Assembly (NCBI RefSeq): GCF_030323265.1
Contig: NZ_CP104992.1
Coordinates: 2,207,501 to 2,271,500 of the forward strand
Direction: 5' to 3'
From: Terrirhizobium terrae
GTDB lineage: Bacteria > Pseudomonadota > Alphaproteobacteria > Rhizobiales > Rhizobiaceae
Length of the DNA: 64,000 nt
The notes beneath the pieces are model-generated. The model had not been told where the DNA came from. It searched no databases and saw nothing but the letters and a program-made list of their open reading frames with translations. The position numbers and the translations under genes were made by a program. Shown one piece after another: positions 37,910 through 48,451 of this stretch. The stretch's first letter is position 1, and every line of letters begins with the position of its first letter.

Positions 37910-39589
37910 ATGAATCTGTTAGCTCAATTTCAGAATGTATTTAAGAACTTGGCGGCCTTAGGCCAGACCAAGTTGATTGCGCTTGCGGCCGCCGGCCTGG
38001 TGTCGGTCGCTTTGGTCCTTGCTGCTGCCATTTACGTCAATAAGCCTGCTTACGAGACTTTGTATGTCGGCCTCGAGACGACTGACCTCAACCAGATCAG
38101 TATCGCGCTCGCCGAAGCGAACATGCCGTTTGAGGTGGGCGCTGACGGTGCCAGTATTCAGGTCCCTGTAGGATCTACAGGCCGCGCACGTGTGCTGCTT
38201 GCCGAGCGCAATCTGCCCAACAGCGCCAATGCTGGTTATGAACTCTTCGACAATGTCGGCTCTCTCGGCCTGACCTCCTTCATGCAGGAAGTCACCCGCG
38301 TTCGCGCGCTCGAGGGCGAGATCGGTCGCACCATCCAGCAGATCAGCGGCGTTTCCGCCGCCCGCGTCCACATCGTCATGCCCGACGTCGGCAATTTCCG
38401 CCGCGGCGAGCAGAAGCCTACCGCTTCGGTGATGATCCGCGCCAGCTCGACTGCCGGCCGCAAGGCTGCCGCATCCATTCGCCACATGGTCGCCTCTGCC
38501 GTTCCGGGTCTCGACGTCGAAGACGTCACCATTCTCGATTCCACGGGGCAGCTTCTCGCGTCCGGCGACGAGGGCGGCAACAGCCAGCTCACCCGCTCGC
38601 TCGGCATGGTCCAGACGGTGCAGCAGGAGATCGAAACCAATATCGACAAGGCGCTCGCTCCCTTCCTGGGCATGGACAATTTCCGCTCCAGCGTCACCGC
38701 CGCTCTCAACACCGATAGCCAGCAGATCCAGGAAACGGTCTACGATCCGAACTCGCGCGTCGAACGCTCGGTCCGCACGACCCGGGAAGAATCCCAGTCT
38801 CAGCAGTCTCAGAACGACAATGCTGCAACTGTCGAGCAGAACGTTCCCCAGGCCGCGCCTGAAGCGGGTGGGGCAGCTGGACCGCAGTCGTCCGACCAGG
38901 CCAACAAGCGCGAAGAACAGACCAACTACGAGATCAACCAGCGTACTGTCGCGACGACGCGCAACAGCTACCAGATCGAGAAGGTCTCCGTGGCGGTTGT
39001 CGTCAACAAGGGGCGTATCGCACAGATGGTCGGCGAACCGGCCGACCAGGCCAAGATCGACGCCTATCTTGCCGAAATGCAGAAGATCGTCAGTTCGGCT
39101 GCAGGCCTGAGCGAGACACGCGGCGACGTCGTGACACTCACGGCCATGGACTTCCTCGAAACACAGCTTCTCGACGAGGCCGCAGCAGGCCCGGGCATGA
39201 TGGAGACGCTGAACCGCAATATCGGCGGCATCATCAACTCGCTTGCCTTCGTCCTGGTCGCCTTCCTGGTGGTTTGGCTCGGTCTCCGCCCGCTCATCCG
39301 CACCGTCGGTGGCATGACCGCAGCAACCGAGGCCTCCAGCGAGGTTGCCGGACTGGAACTGCCCGACTTCTCACCGGCCGGCGGCCCGGCGCTCATGGAC
39401 GGCTTCGGTTCGGATTTCGGCTCGGACTTCGGCTTCGACAGCTCCGGCGACTTCGGGGATGCGGACGACGGCGGGTTCAACCGCCGCGTCAAGGAAGGCC
39501 CGGAGAAGCGTCTTGCCCGCATGGTCGAGATCTCCGAGGAGCGGGCCGCGAAAATCCTTCGCAAATGGGCTGTCGACAAGGCCGCCTGA
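37910..39589 (+). CDS. fliF: Flagellar MS-ring protein FliF
   Basis: 559 aa. TM1 is near residues 22-44 and TM2 near 440-462, with the large periplasmic ring-building region between ('LARTIQQISGVSAARVHIVMP' region, given in outline). The C-terminal cytoplasmic tail binds FliG and ends 'AKILRKWAVDKAA'. Just before that lies a low-complexity stretch 'FGSDFGSDFGFDSSGDFGD' (about residues 500-520). It has its own 134-base upstream gap and is followed by a strong terminator. Confidence 0.95.
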   Translation: MNLLAQFQNVFKNLAALGQTKLIALAAAGLVSVALVLAAAIYVNKPAYETLYVGLETTDLNQISIALAEANMPFEVGADGASIQVPVGSTGRARVLLAERNLPNSANAGYELFDNVGSLGLTSFMQEVTRVRALEGEIGRTIQQISGVSAARVHIVMPDVGNFRRGEQKPTASVMIRASSTAGRKAAASIRHMVASAVPGLDVEDVTILDSTGQLLASGDEGGNSQLTRSLGMVQTVQQEIETNIDKALAPFLGMDNFRSSVTAALNTDSQQIQETVYDPNSRVERSVRTTREESQSQQSQNDNAATVEQNVPQAAPEAGGAAGPQSSDQANKREEQTNYEINQRTVATTRNSYQIEKVSVAVVVNKGRIAQMVGEPADQAKIDAYLAEMQKIVSSAAGLSETRGDVVTLTAMDFLETQLLDEAAAGPGMMETLNRNIGGIINSLAFVLVAFLVVWLGLRPLIRTVGGMTAATEASSEVAGLELPDFSPAGGPALMDGFGSDFGSDFGFDSSGDFGDADDGGFNRRVKEGPEKRLARMVEISEERAAKILRKWAVDKAA

Positions 39590-39615
39590 TAGTCGCTCAC
39601 AAAAATATGATCATC

Positions 39616-39646
39616 AAAGGGCCGACACAATTCGGCCCTTTTTTGT
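39616..39646 (+). terminator. Rho-independent terminator after fliF
   Basis: AAGGGCCGA, loop CACAAT, TCGGCCCTT, then TTTTTG. It lies 26 bases after the fliF stop and ends the che-fliF transcription unit. Confidence 0.9.
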
Positions 39647-39960
39647 TCAATTTCCGTGACATAATGGCATGAAAGGCTGTTGGGCGAGCGCTCTTCGGCC
39701 TTGCTGCTTTGGGGAAAGACGGGCGCCTAGCATGGTAATTCGGCCTGTCTCACCTACAATCACCCATGATTCGTGCCGTTGCCTATCTGCGCCAAGGAAA
39801 TCCAGGGTGTCTGAAGCAAGGCTAAAATATGGCTTTTTGGGTGGTGGGATGATGAGCATTCCATCAAGCCGAGGAAGTTTTGGCGGAACCTTGAAGGTCG
39901 CGCGCATTTGACGCTGCAGATGAAGCAAGCAGATCAGACTGCGCAGGGAGCGTAAAACGA
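39647..39960 (+). promoter_or_regulatory. Intergenic region with the visN promoter
   Basis: Over 300 bases with no credible gene; short frames on both strands lack RBS and coding bias. It must contain the visNR promoter. No TTAACC or other operator was found. Confidence 0.5.
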
Positions 39961-40698
39961 ATGGAGCTGCCAAATCAGGGCGTGACGGCGGGGACGGGTT
40001 TGAACGCTGATGCCGCGTCGACCAAGATCTTGTCCAGAGAGCAACTGGTCAGGCGTCTGAGCATTGCCTCTGCGTCGAATAACGTCCAGGCCGTCATGAA
40101 GCTTTTGGCGGATTATGTTGGCGCGTCTCATTTTCTGCTCGCCCGTTACGACCTTGTCCAGGAGCAGGGCCTCGACTTCATCGTCACGTCGGACTGGCCC
40201 TTCGATCTGGTGAGAAGGCTCGGCTCCGAACTCGCGAGCGGTTATGCGCGCTCGACGGAGTTGGAGAAGTGCCTTTCCTTGCTGACGCCGAGCTTTTTGC
40301 TCCTGCCGGACGAGGCAATACCGCCGGACGAAATCAGCCGGCAATATTGCTCGCTGATGTTCTGCGTCGGCCGCATCCGCTTTTCTCTGATGCTGCTTTT
40401 CCCCGAAGGGATCATCCTGTCGCAGGAGAGGCTGAAGGAAGTTGGCCTGTTCGCCGCCTATGGCGCGAGCTTCGTGGAGGCCCATGACGCCCGCTCCGAG
40501 CGTGATTTCGAACTGACGGAGCGCGAGCTGGAGTGCCTGTTCTGGATCGCGGAGGGCAAGACCAGCGACGAGATCGCCGTCATCCTCGGCATATCACGCA
40601 ATACCATCAACAACTACATCACCAGCGTCATGCGCAAGACGGCGACGAAGACGCGATCCGAAGCCATCGCTTATGCGGTGCGCAACAACCTGGTGTAG
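39961..40698 (+). CDS. visN: LuxR-family motility regulator VisN
   Basis: 245 aa with an N-terminal autoinducer-binding-like domain and a C-terminal LuxR helix-turn-helix ('LTERELECLFWIAEGKTSDEI', 'ISRNTINNYITSVMRK'). In rhizobia VisN acts with VisR as the master activator of motility through the regulator Rem. It sits between fliF and visR exactly as expected. Confidence 0.92.
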   Translation: MELPNQGVTAGTGLNADAASTKILSREQLVRRLSIASASNNVQAVMKLLADYVGASHFLLARYDLVQEQGLDFIVTSDWPFDLVRRLGSELASGYARSTELEKCLSLLTPSFLLLPDEAIPPDEISRQYCSLMFCVGRIRFSLMLLFPEGIILSQERLKEVGLFAAYGASFVEAHDARSERDFELTERELECLFWIAEGKTSDEIAVILGISRNTINNYITSVMRKTATKTRSEAIAYAVRNNLV

Positions 40699-40709
40699 GA
40701 AGGCTGATC

Positions 40710-41456
40710 ATGGCGTATTCGCGCAGCGGCATGGGAGAGGGAACCGGAAACATTCAATATCTGCGGCTGCAGCGGGCTGCCAGCAGGTCCGACATCTTTC
40801 CCAAGCTGGTGGCGATGCAGAAGACGCTGCGGGCGCGCAATTTTGTCGTGCTGCGTGTCACAGGCGCGGGCATGCCGAACAAGCGCAAACTGATCTGCGA
40901 ACTTGAAAACTGGGGCACGGCCGGCACAGGCCTTCACGACCTTCTCGTCGATGCCTATGGCGAGGTTCTCCTCGATCATATGGAGATGTCGCTTCTTCCG
41001 CTGATCTGGACGGGAACGGAAAGCACGAGCTTTGCCGAGGCCGGCGATCTCGCCACGCTCGTCCGGCGATTGGAGCCGCGAGTTCTACCCTTTTCCGGAA
41101 TTGCGTTCCCCGTACGCCTCGGGGCGCTCGGGAATGGCTATGTCCTGTTTCTCGCCTCGTCGATCGATCTCAGCAGCGACCTCATTATCGACCAGCATGT
41201 GCGCAGTTGCCAGATCATGATGGATCTATTGGCGCTGGAGGAGCGCCGCAGCGTACCGGCGGAGACATTGAGCGAGCGGGAGGTTGCCTGCCTGCAGCTT
41301 GCCGGGGACGGCCGCATCAGTGAAGAAATCGCCGAGAAGCTCGGCCTCTCGGTGCACACCGTGAACGCCTATCTCGGCTCTGCGACGATCAAGCTCGACT
41401 CGGTCAATCGCATCCAGGCGATCGCCAAGGCGATCCGCCTTGGCTATATCCATTGA
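40710..41456 (+). CDS. visR: LuxR-family motility regulator VisR
   Basis: 248 aa, partner of VisN. The C-terminal HTH reads 'LSEREVACLQLAGDGRISEEI' and 'LSVHTVNAYLGSATIKL'. The ATG at 40710 is 12 bases after the visN stop with AGGAAGG upstream, so the pair is one operon. The genes downstream are on the opposite strand. Confidence 0.92.
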   Translation: MAYSRSGMGEGTGNIQYLRLQRAASRSDIFPKLVAMQKTLRARNFVVLRVTGAGMPNKRKLICELENWGTAGTGLHDLLVDAYGEVLLDHMEMSLLPLIWTGTESTSFAEAGDLATLVRRLEPRVLPFSGIAFPVRLGALGNGYVLFLASSIDLSSDLIIDQHVRSCQIMMDLLALEERRSVPAETLSEREVACLQLAGDGRISEEIAEKLGLSVHTVNAYLGSATIKLDSVNRIQAIAKAIRLGYIH

Positions 41457-41500
41457 TCTCAAGGTAGTGGTTGGCGCCGCCTTACGCATGCGCCGGACGC

Positions 41501-41935
41501 TCAATGCGTCGAGACTTCGCCCGTCACGAATTTTGATTCGCGCAGGCTCTGTTCCAGGAACGCGGTATTCTCGTCCGGGCTGTCCGACGGATTTTGAAAT
41601 GCGATATGGTCGATCTCGAGTCCGGCCTGCGTGTCGGCCAGCCGTAGACGCGCGTAGACGGACACGCCGCGCGGCTTGATTTCAAGATCGAGCGTAACTG
41701 CAGGCACGCCGCCCCAGTCGAGCGAATAATCTCCGCCGGCGCCGAAACTGACCGTTCCCGGGTGAAAATATAGCTCTGCGGCGGACGACACGAGGTCCGA
41801 AAGACTACTGTAACACTCAAACCGCAGGAGCGAGATGAGGTCCGCTGCGTCCAGCAGCCTGAGCTCCGAAGCAACCGGGCTGATGGCGGTAGCAACGATC
41901 TGTTCGCGGTCGATAGAGTAGGTGCATTTCTTCAT
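41501..41935 (-). CDS. Conserved hypothetical protein downstream of flhB
   Basis: 144 aa, soluble, with no domain I recognise. It is rich in beta-type segments ('GVPAVTLDLEIKPRGVSVYARLRL'). It follows flhB by five bases on the minus strand and should be co-transcribed with it. A rhizobial gene of unknown function is commonly found at this place between visR and flhB. Motility involvement is likely from position only. Confidence 0.75.
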   Translation of the reverse strand: MKKCTYSIDREQIVATAISPVASELRLLDAADLISLLRFECYSSLSDLVSSAAELYFHPGTVSFGAGGDYSLDWGGVPAVTLDLEIKPRGVSVYARLRLADTQAGLEIDHIAFQNPSDSPDENTAFLEQSLRESKFVTGEVSTH

Positions 41936-41940
41936 GACGC

Positions 41941-43020
41941 TCAGCGTGTCCGTTTTCTGGGCGACCGGGACGCGTAAACCCGGTGCACGAGTTCTGCCAC
42001 AGCCTTGTAGAAGACTGCTGGGATCACACTATCTACCGAGACTTGCGCAAACATGGAGCGTGCAAGCGGCGGATCCTCGAAAACAGGAATATTGTTCTGT
42101 TCCGCCATCTCGCGGATCCTGAGCGCGATTAGGTCCTGCCCCTTGGCCACGACGATCGGCGCGTCGTTCTCTTCACGCACGTAACGCAAAGCCACGGCAT
42201 AGTGAGTCGGGTTGGCAATGACCAGCGTCGCACGCGGAACGTTGTTGATCATACGGCGGCGCGCGCGATCGCGGGCAACGGCCCTTTGGCGCTGCTTGAC
42301 GATCGGGTCGCCCTGGGACTGTTTGTACTCGTCCTTGATTTCCTGCTTGGTCATGCGCAGCTGGCTGTACCAGTGGTGCCGGGTCCACAGCACGTCGACG
42401 ACGGCAAGCAGGCCGGCGCAAAGCATCAGCACCACGGCCATTTTCCGGACGATGCCGTCGAGCTTGACCAGAATGATCTGCGGATCGGAGAACATCGCAT
42501 TCAGCGACGCGAAGAATTCTCCGCGCAGCACGAAATACATGATGACCGAGACAACGAGGATCTTGAATATCGACTTGCCGAATTCGACGAGGCCAGGTCC
42601 GCTATAAATCCGCTTGAAGCCCTTGATCGGCGACACTCGCTCCATCTGCGGCCGAATGCGTTCGAGCACGAAGGACGGCATGTTCTGGGAAATCGATGCG
42701 CCAAGGCCGAAGATCATGAAAAGCAGGAGCGGCGGAACGAGAAAGGCGGCCATCGCCCAGCCAAGATGGGAGCCGAGCGAAACGACATCGGGCGTGTTTT
42801 CCAGCCGCCACTGGTCGGGCTGCTCGAACAGATCCCGCAGCGTCTCACCGATGCGCGCGAAGCCGGATGGCAGGAAGAAGACGAGGAAGACGTAGAAGGC
42901 CAGTGTCGAGGCAAATAGCGGCAGCTCGCGGGAAAAGGGAACGTTACCCTTCTCCGCGGCATCCGACATTTTTTTCGCTGTCGGCTCTTCTGTTTTGCTG
43001 TCTTTATCTTCGTCCGACAA
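41941..43020 (-). CDS. flhB: Flagellar export switch protein FlhB
   Basis: 359 aa using TTG at 43020 as start, with AAGGA 7 bases upstream. This gives the family opening '[16 protein letters not shown]'. The longer reading to 43062 begins with another TTG and adds a Ser/Arg-rich N-terminus without family support. Four membrane segments are followed by the cytoplasmic domain with the self-cleaving N270-P-T-H. It switches export from rod/hook to filament substrates. Confidence 0.93.
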   Translation of the reverse strand: MSDEDKDSKTEEPTAKKMSDAAEKGNVPFSRELPLFASTLAFYVFLVFFLPSGFARIGETLRDLFEQPDQWRLENTPDVVSLGSHLGWAMAAFLVPPLLLFMIFGLGASISQNMPSFVLERIRPQMERVSPIKGFKRIYSGPGLVEFGKSIFKILVVSVIMYFVLRGEFFASLNAMFSDPQIILVKLDGIVRKMAVVLMLCAGLLAVVDVLWTRHHWYSQLRMTKQEIKDEYKQSQGDPIVKQRQRAVARDRARRRMINNVPRATLVIANPTHYAVALRYVREENDAPIVVAKGQDLIALRIREMAEQNNIPVFEDPPLARSMFAQVSVDSVIPAVFYKAVAELVHRVYASRSPRKRTR

Positions 43021-43140
43021 GGCACCATCCTTCGAGCGAGATCGGTCACTCAGGTTGCCCAAGATTATCTGAAGGCGCGATAGGCGCAGATCGAGTCAAC
43101 ATAAAGACTGGGGATGACGGGGGTGCCGCCCGAAAAACGA

Positions 43141-43169
43141 AAGCGGAGCAGACGAGCTGCTCCGCTTCC
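43141..43169 (-). terminator. Rho-independent terminator after fliG
   Basis: AAGCGGAGCAG pairs with CTGCTCCGCTT around a 5-7-base loop, and on the minus strand is followed by TTCGTTTTT. It lies just past the fliG stop and upstream of flhB, so flhB should have its own promoter in the 120 bases that remain. Confidence 0.8.
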
Positions 43170-43191
43170 TTCCTCGTGCATAAACTTTCTA

Positions 43192-44244
43192 TCAGGCCGC
43201 TTCCGGGCTCTTTTCCGCTTCGTCCTTCGGCTCTTCCTTCAGAAGGATCTGGCCGCCATTGGCAAGCCGGATCGCTTCCTGGGCAACCGCGCGGCGGGCC
43301 ATGGCCACTTCGCGCGGATTGAGCGTTGCGCCCTGAACCTGAAGGTCCGCCTCGATCATGCGGCGCGCACGCGGGCTGATCGACGACAGGACACATTCCT
43401 TGATCTCGGCGCTGGCGCCGCGCAGCGCCATCGTCAGGATATCGCCGGCGACGTCGTTGAGCAGCATGACGCGGCTGCGTTGCGGCATGAACATGAGGTC
43501 TTCGAAGAGGAAGATCTTCGGACGAACCTTGGTCGCAGCTTCCTTGCTGATCGTCTCGAGCGAGTCGAGCAGGGTATCGACCTGCTTCTTCTCGAGTTCG
43601 TTCATTAGTTCGGCAACCTTCGCGGTACCCGTCGAGTTGCGTTCCGCCTCGATGGCGTCGATCAGTTCGACGACGCGGTTCTCGATGATCTGTGCAGCCT
43701 TGGGGCTGACCGACTTCATGTTGACGGTTCTGTTCATGATGTCGGGGCGACGGCTTTCGGAAAGCTGCATCAGCACCTTGGCGCCGAACGACGACGGCAT
43801 CATGGAAAGGATATAGGCGATCGTCTGCGGATGCTCGCGCGACAGGAACTTGCTGACGAAGACCGGGTCGGCATCCTGCAGGCGGTCCCAGATCGATGCT
43901 TCATAGGCCTGGAACGCGGTGCGGCGTCCGAGCAGCCCGTCGACTTCTTCCGGCGTCAGGCCGGCCTCGAGGATGCCCTCGATGGCGGCCGCGTTGTCCA
44001 TCAGGCCGGTGCCTTCGGTGAACAGGTCTTCGAATTCATTGACGAGTTGCAGGAGCTCATCCGGCGGAATAGCCCGAAGCGTCTGCGCCGACGCGATGAT
44101 CGTCTGCAGCTCGCTCTGGGTGAAATACTTCAAGAGCTTGCCGGCCACGTCCTTGCCCATGGCAAGCAACACGGCCGCAGCTCTTTCCGCCTGGGATAAC
44201 GGTTGCGTCGACAGCGCGCTCCCGAAATCGTCAAAGTCCATCAT
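43192..44244 (-). CDS. fliG: Flagellar motor switch protein FliG
   Basis: 350 aa. Stacked armadillo-like FliG domains: the N-terminal domain ('LSQAERAAAVLLAMGKDVAGKLL') binds FliF, and the middle has the EHPQ motif ('SREHPQTIAYILS'). The C-terminal charged helix contacts MotA. The end is Lys/Glu rich. It is the downstream member of the motA-fliM-fliN-fliG run. Confidence 0.95.
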   Translation of the reverse strand: MMDFDDFGSALSTQPLSQAERAAAVLLAMGKDVAGKLLKYFTQSELQTIIASAQTLRAIPPDELLQLVNEFEDLFTEGTGLMDNAAAIEGILEAGLTPEEVDGLLGRRTAFQAYEASIWDRLQDADPVFVSKFLSREHPQTIAYILSMMPSSFGAKVLMQLSESRRPDIMNRTVNMKSVSPKAAQIIENRVVELIDAIEAERNSTGTAKVAELMNELEKKQVDTLLDSLETISKEAATKVRPKIFLFEDLMFMPQRSRVMLLNDVAGDILTMALRGASAEIKECVLSSISPRARRMIEADLQVQGATLNPREVAMARRAVAQEAIRLANGGQILLKEEPKDEAEKSPEAA

Positions 44245-44273
44245 GGTCTTGCCTCTCTGTCCCTACATCGGGA

Positions 44274-44864
44274 TCAGGTTCGTTTGGCGCTTAAGACTTC
44301 CGTCAGTTTAACGCCGAAGCGGGTATCGTCATTCTCCAATACGGTGATCTCGCCCTTGCCGATCCGGCGGCCGTTCACCATGATCTCGACCGGCTCTCCG
44401 ATCCTCTTGTCGAGCGCGATGGTTGCGCCCTCCTCGAGGCTCATCAGGCCGGAGACCTGCATGCGGCTCGATCCGAGCACGATCTCGACGTCGATCGGGA
44501 TATCCATGATCAGGTCGAGATTGGCGGTGAGCGCACTGCCCGGTTCCTTGAATTCGCCGCCACCGGCAAAGTCGGAACCGCCGAAGTCATCGGTGGCGCC
44601 GAAGTCGCTCGAACCACCGAAATCGCTGGACGCGCCGAAATCGCCGCCGCCGAATGCCGCAGCACCTTCGCCAGGCATCCCGAAGTCGCCACCGCCGAAG
44701 TCAGCGCCGGCCGGTGCCGCAAACTCGGCGCCGAAATCCGTCTCGGTGGTGGCATCCGCCTTGAGGACGCCGCGCAGATCGTCGATCGCCTGATCCAGAT
44801 CAGCATTATCGCCAAGCGGCATCAGAGAATCGTCGTCAGTGAGTGGTGTCTTTTTCGTAGCCAT
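44274..44864 (-). CDS. fliN: Flagellar motor switch protein FliN with a DFG-repeat linker
   Basis: 196 aa, longer than the usual 100-140. The C-terminal SpoA domain (about residues 110-196, '[23 protein letters not shown]') is standard. Residues 43-105 are low complexity, with about nine DFG/DFGG-type units separated by Ala, Gly, Ser and Pro. A start at ATG 44864 gives '[13 protein letters not shown]'. FliN forms the C-ring base with FliM. Confidence 0.93.
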   Translation of the reverse strand: MATKKTPLTDDDSLMPLGDNADLDQAIDDLRGVLKADATTETDFGAEFAAPAGADFGGGDFGMPGEGAAAFGGGDFGASSDFGGSSDFGATDDFGGSDFAGGGEFKEPGSALTANLDLIMDIPIDVEIVLGSSRMQVSGLMSLEEGATIALDKRIGEPVEIMVNGRRIGKGEITVLENDDTRFGVKLTEVLSAKRT

Positions 44865-44929
44865 GGAACCATTATTCCCGTTGAAACTTGCGTCAGCCTG
44901 CCTTTTGCGAAAATTCGAGGACCTAAGAA

Positions 44930-45877
44930 CTAGCCTATCAGATGTCTTAGAATCTCGTCGTCGGTGCTGATGTTATCCTTTACGCGAACTGTATAGCGCT
45001 CGCCGGAGCGCCCGAATTCGCACGAATACATGTCCTTGCCGTTGGCACTGACCTGAACCTGCACATCGCCCTTGTCCTGAAAGGCGATCACGTCGCCGGC
45101 CGCAAGCCGCGAAATTGTGCCGAGCGTCAGGCTCTGGAGACGAATGCGGGCTTCGAGCGTCACCTGGCTGCGACGCACCTGCTCGTTCATGCGGTCGGCC
45201 CATTCCTGCTTGCTCTTCGGCAGCTGGCCCTTGGGCTTGGGCACGACGACCTGCGTCTTCAGGAAGGCGCGCTGCGGCACGACCAGGGCGAATTCCGACT
45301 TCACCGAACCGAGCTCGATGCCGAGCCTGATCGTCACGCCGAATTCAGGCGCGATCGCTTCGTCCGGCTTTGCCCGATCCTCTGCATTGTGCGGGCGCTC
45401 GAGCAGCGTCTCGAAGCCGCCGGCGGCGTTGACGCCCGAGCGAAGCACGTTGCCGATCCGCTCGAATACCATGGTCGCGAGATCGAGCTCGATATCCGAG
45501 AGCGGCCGTTCGATCGGCTGGTGAATGCTGGCCGGCTCGGCGCCGAGCATCATCTCCATCAGCGCGATGACGAAGCTGTTGCCGCAGGCGAGCACGAAAT
45601 TCGGCGACCAGTTGCGCAGCGAACCGTCGGCAAGCGCGAACGTGTCACCAAGGCCTGCGACGAGATCGGTCATCAGGCCCGAGCTGCAGCCGACATAGGA
45701 GACAGTGATGTTGATGCCGGTCTCGCTGTTGAAGACATCCGGCAGGAATTCGGCGTAGAGCGTGCCGAAATCCGCGCTGATCCTCTCGATCGTCGCCCGA
45801 TCGCCCAGTCCGCCGGTCAGCTTTGCAAGAAGCGCGTGATCCATGGCAGGTCTCTCCGTCGCGGCATCATTGGTCAT
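44930..45877 (-). CDS. fliM: Flagellar motor switch protein FliM
   Basis: 315 aa. The middle CheC-like domain ('[28 protein letters not shown]') is followed by a C-terminal SpoA domain ('[24 protein letters not shown]'). The N-terminal EIDALL-type CheY-binding motif of enterics is not obvious, as is usual in rhizobia. It lies two bases after motA and 65 bases before fliN. Confidence 0.93.
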   Translation of the reverse strand: MTNDAATERPAMDHALLAKLTGGLGDRATIERISADFGTLYAEFLPDVFNSETGINITVSYVGCSSGLMTDLVAGLGDTFALADGSLRNWSPNFVLACGNSFVIALMEMMLGAEPASIHQPIERPLSDIELDLATMVFERIGNVLRSGVNAAGGFETLLERPHNAEDRAKPDEAIAPEFGVTIRLGIELGSVKSEFALVVPQRAFLKTQVVVPKPKGQLPKSKQEWADRMNEQVRRSQVTLEARIRLQSLTLGTISRLAAGDVIAFQDKGDVQVQVSANGKDMYSCEFGRSGERYTVRVKDNISTDDEILRHLIG

Positions 45878-45879
45878 GG

Positions 45880-46749
45880 TCAGGCAGCCTTCTCACCGCC
45901 GGGGTTCATCATTTCCTGCTCGACGGAATCGATCGACGGACGTTCCTTGTTGGTGATCGTCTTTCGGCCGTATTCGAGCGCCACCTGCGGCACGGAACCG
46001 TTCATGTAGGCGAGCAGCGTCTGCTTGACGATGACGTAGAGGCGGTGCTGCTTGGTGCGGACGATCTTGATCTGCGAGGTGAGCGGGTTGCAGAGCGAGT
46101 AGGACAGGAAGATGCCGAGCATGGTGCCGACGAGTGCCGCGCCGATGAGGCCACCCAGTACTTCCGGGCTTTCGTTGATCTTGCCCATGGCCTTGATGAC
46201 GCCGAGAACCGCCGCGACGATACCGATGGCCGGGAAGGAGTCGCCCATCGCGGTGATCGCGTGATAGGGCTTCATCTTGTCGGCGAACATCGTGTCGAGT
46301 TCCTCGTCCATAAGGGCCTCGATCTCGTGGCTGCGGGCGTTGCCGATGATGATCAGGCGCACGTAGTCGCAGATGAATGCGGTCAGTTCCTTGTTCTTCA
46401 GAACGCTGGGCGCCGCCTGGAAAATCGTCGATTCTTCCGGATTGTCGATATGGGCTTCGATCTCGTTACGCGACTTGGTTCTGAGGTCGCGCATCAGCGA
46501 GTAAAGGCAGCCGAGAACGTCGAGATAGTGACGTTCCTTCGGCACCGCGTTCTTGAACGCTTCGCCGAGAGCCTTGCCGCTATCCTTCACGACCTTCATC
46601 GGATTAGCCATGATGAAGCCGCCGAGGCCGGCACCACCGATGATCAGGAGCTCGTAGGGCTGAAACAGGACGTCGACGTGACCGCCCATGGCCATGAAGC
46701 CGCCTAGAATACAGCCGACGGTGATAACAAATCCGATAACAATATTCAT
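45880..46749 (-). CDS. motA: Flagellar stator protein MotA
   Basis: 289 aa with four hydrophobic helices. TM1-2 are at the N-terminus ('[23 protein letters not shown]'), a large cytoplasmic loop holds the charged residues that engage FliG, and TM3-4 come later ('[16 protein letters not shown]'). It is the proton-channel partner of MotB, which is not in this window. First gene of the motA-fliM-fliN-fliG operon, divergent from the DUF1217 gene. ATG 46749 is used; longer readings have no support. Confidence 0.95.
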   Translation of the reverse strand: MNIVIGFVITVGCILGGFMAMGGHVDVLFQPYELLIIGGAGLGGFIMANPMKVVKDSGKALGEAFKNAVPKERHYLDVLGCLYSLMRDLRTKSRNEIEAHIDNPEESTIFQAAPSVLKNKELTAFICDYVRLIIIGNARSHEIEALMDEELDTMFADKMKPYHAITAMGDSFPAIGIVAAVLGVIKAMGKINESPEVLGGLIGAALVGTMLGIFLSYSLCNPLTSQIKIVRTKQHRLYVIVKQTLLAYMNGSVPQVALEYGRKTITNKERPSIDSVEQEMMNPGGEKAA

Positions 46750-46935
46750 CGCGTACCTGCGCTCGATCTTTTCGTTCGGTCTTGGGGATACGGCGCTTGG
46801 CTTGCGTGAGGCTGGCCCGAAACGCCGGTTTTCCGAACAGCTTCGCGCAAGTCTTCGCCAATAGTTTCCGGGCACCGGAGCGGATGGACCGTTTCGCGCA
46901 TCGCCCGTTCGGGCGCGGACCAGGATTGACCAGCC

Positions 46936-47712
46936 GTGATCACCACCTACACCAGCTATACGATGATCAGTCGCGACCTGAACAAGTCGCTGGCGCGCGT
47001 CGCCGAGCAGCCGGATGTGGCGCGCGAAACCGAATATTACCTCTCCAAGATCGGTGACATAAAGTCGGTCGACGACTTCATGGCCGATAGCCGTATCTAT
47101 GATTATGCGCTGAAGGCACACGGCCTCGAAGACATGGCCTATGCGAAGGCTTTCATCCGCAAGGTCCTGACCGAGGGCGTCGACAGCAAGGACGCCTTCG
47201 CCAACCAGCTGTCCGACAGCCGCTATTCCTCGCTGGTCAAGTCGCTCAACTTCTCCGCTTATGGTGGGGCGGCAACGGCATTCGATGCCGCGCAGAAGGG
47301 TGTCGTCGACAAGTTCCAGCGCCAGACGCTGGAAGAAGATGCCGGTTCTGAGAACATGGGCGTCCGCCTTGCCCTCTACTTCGAGCGCATGGCGCCGACG
47401 GTGAAGTCGGGCATGGAAATCCTGGCCGACGACGCGCTGTCGCAGGTCGTGCGCACGGCCTTCCAGATGCCGGACGAAATCATGGCCGCCGATATCGATC
47501 GCCAGGCCGAATTCATCGAGGATGTCCTCGACGTCGATGATCTTCAGGATCCCGCGAAGGTCGGCAAGTTCCTGGAACGCTTCACGGCGATGTGGGAGCT
47601 CGAAAACCCCACCGATACCTATGACCCGGTCAGCCTTTTCACGCCCTCGACGAGCGGCATTTCGACCGATCTCCTGATCTCAATCAACAATCTTAAACTC
47701 GGAGGCAAATGA
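46936..47712 (+). CDS. DUF1217-family flagellar-cluster protein
   Basis: 258 aa, GTG start. The sequence matches DUF1217 proteins of alphaproteobacteria ('[34 protein letters not shown]', outlined). It is helical and soluble, with no signal peptide. It directly precedes flgF (stop one base before ATG) and starts the rightward flagellar operon, so a role in flagellar assembly is likely. The exact function is unknown. The 186-base gap to motA must hold divergent promoters. Confidence 0.85.
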   Translation: MITTYTSYTMISRDLNKSLARVAEQPDVARETEYYLSKIGDIKSVDDFMADSRIYDYALKAHGLEDMAYAKAFIRKVLTEGVDSKDAFANQLSDSRYSSLVKSLNFSAYGGAATAFDAAQKGVVDKFQRQTLEEDAGSENMGVRLALYFERMAPTVKSGMEILADDALSQVVRTAFQMPDEIMAADIDRQAEFIEDVLDVDDLQDPAKVGKFLERFTAMWELENPTDTYDPVSLFTPSTSGISTDLLISINNLKLGGK

Positions 47713-47713
47713 T

Positions 47714-48418
47714 ATGCAGTCCGGACTTTATGTCGGCATTTCGTCCCAGATCGCGCTTGAGCGACGCCTGAATACCATCGCCGACAATATGGCCAACATG
47801 AACACCGTTGGCTTTCGGGCTACCGAGGTTAAGTTCGACGAGGTCTTGAGCAAGACCAGCAACGATATCAATGCCAAGATTGCCTTCGTCAGCCAGGGCA
47901 ACGACTATCTCGCAACGCGCAGCGGCGAACTGCAGCAGACCGGCAACCCGCTCGACTTCGCGGTCAAGGGCGATGCCTGGTTCGCCATCGATACGCCTGC
48001 CGGCCAGGTCCTCACCCGCGACGGACGCTTCACGCTCGACGCGAACGGAATGCTGCGCTCCTCGCGCGGCTTCAGCGTTCTCGATGCAGGTGGCGCACCG
48101 ATCCAGCTCAATCGCGAAGGTGGTCCGCCAAGCGTCAGTGCCGATGGCACTATCCGCCAGAACGATGTGATCGTCGGCCAGCTCGGTCTCTACACGGCCG
48201 ACATCTCCCAGGGCTACAATCGGTACGACAATGAAGGCGTGATCCCGGTCGCCAACGCCGAACCGGTCGTCGACGCATTCAACACATCCGTCGTCCAGGG
48301 CTATGTCGAACAGTCGAACGTCAACGGCATCCGCGAAATGACCCAGCTGATCCAGGTCAACCGGGCATTCGAGGGCATGTCGTCGCTGATGCGCGACAGC
48401 AGAATCGGCAATGGATGA
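47714..48418 (+). CDS. flgF: Flagellar basal-body rod protein FlgF
   Basis: 234 aa. The N-terminal rod motif 'LERRLNTIADNMANMNTVGFRATEV' (the ANNxANxxTxG type) and the C-terminal 'NVNGIREMTQLIQVNRAFEGM' helix are typical of proximal rod proteins. It is exported by the flagellar type III system without a signal peptide. Confidence 0.93.
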   Translation: MQSGLYVGISSQIALERRLNTIADNMANMNTVGFRATEVKFDEVLSKTSNDINAKIAFVSQGNDYLATRSGELQQTGNPLDFAVKGDAWFAIDTPAGQVLTRDGRFTLDANGMLRSSRGFSVLDAGGAPIQLNREGGPPSVSADGTIRQNDVIVGQLGLYTADISQGYNRYDNEGVIPVANAEPVVDAFNTSVVQGYVEQSNVNGIREMTQLIQVNRAFEGMSSLMRDSRIGNG

Positions 48419-48451
48419 TGCGATCCGGGTACTCGGCGGCTCCAATAGTTG

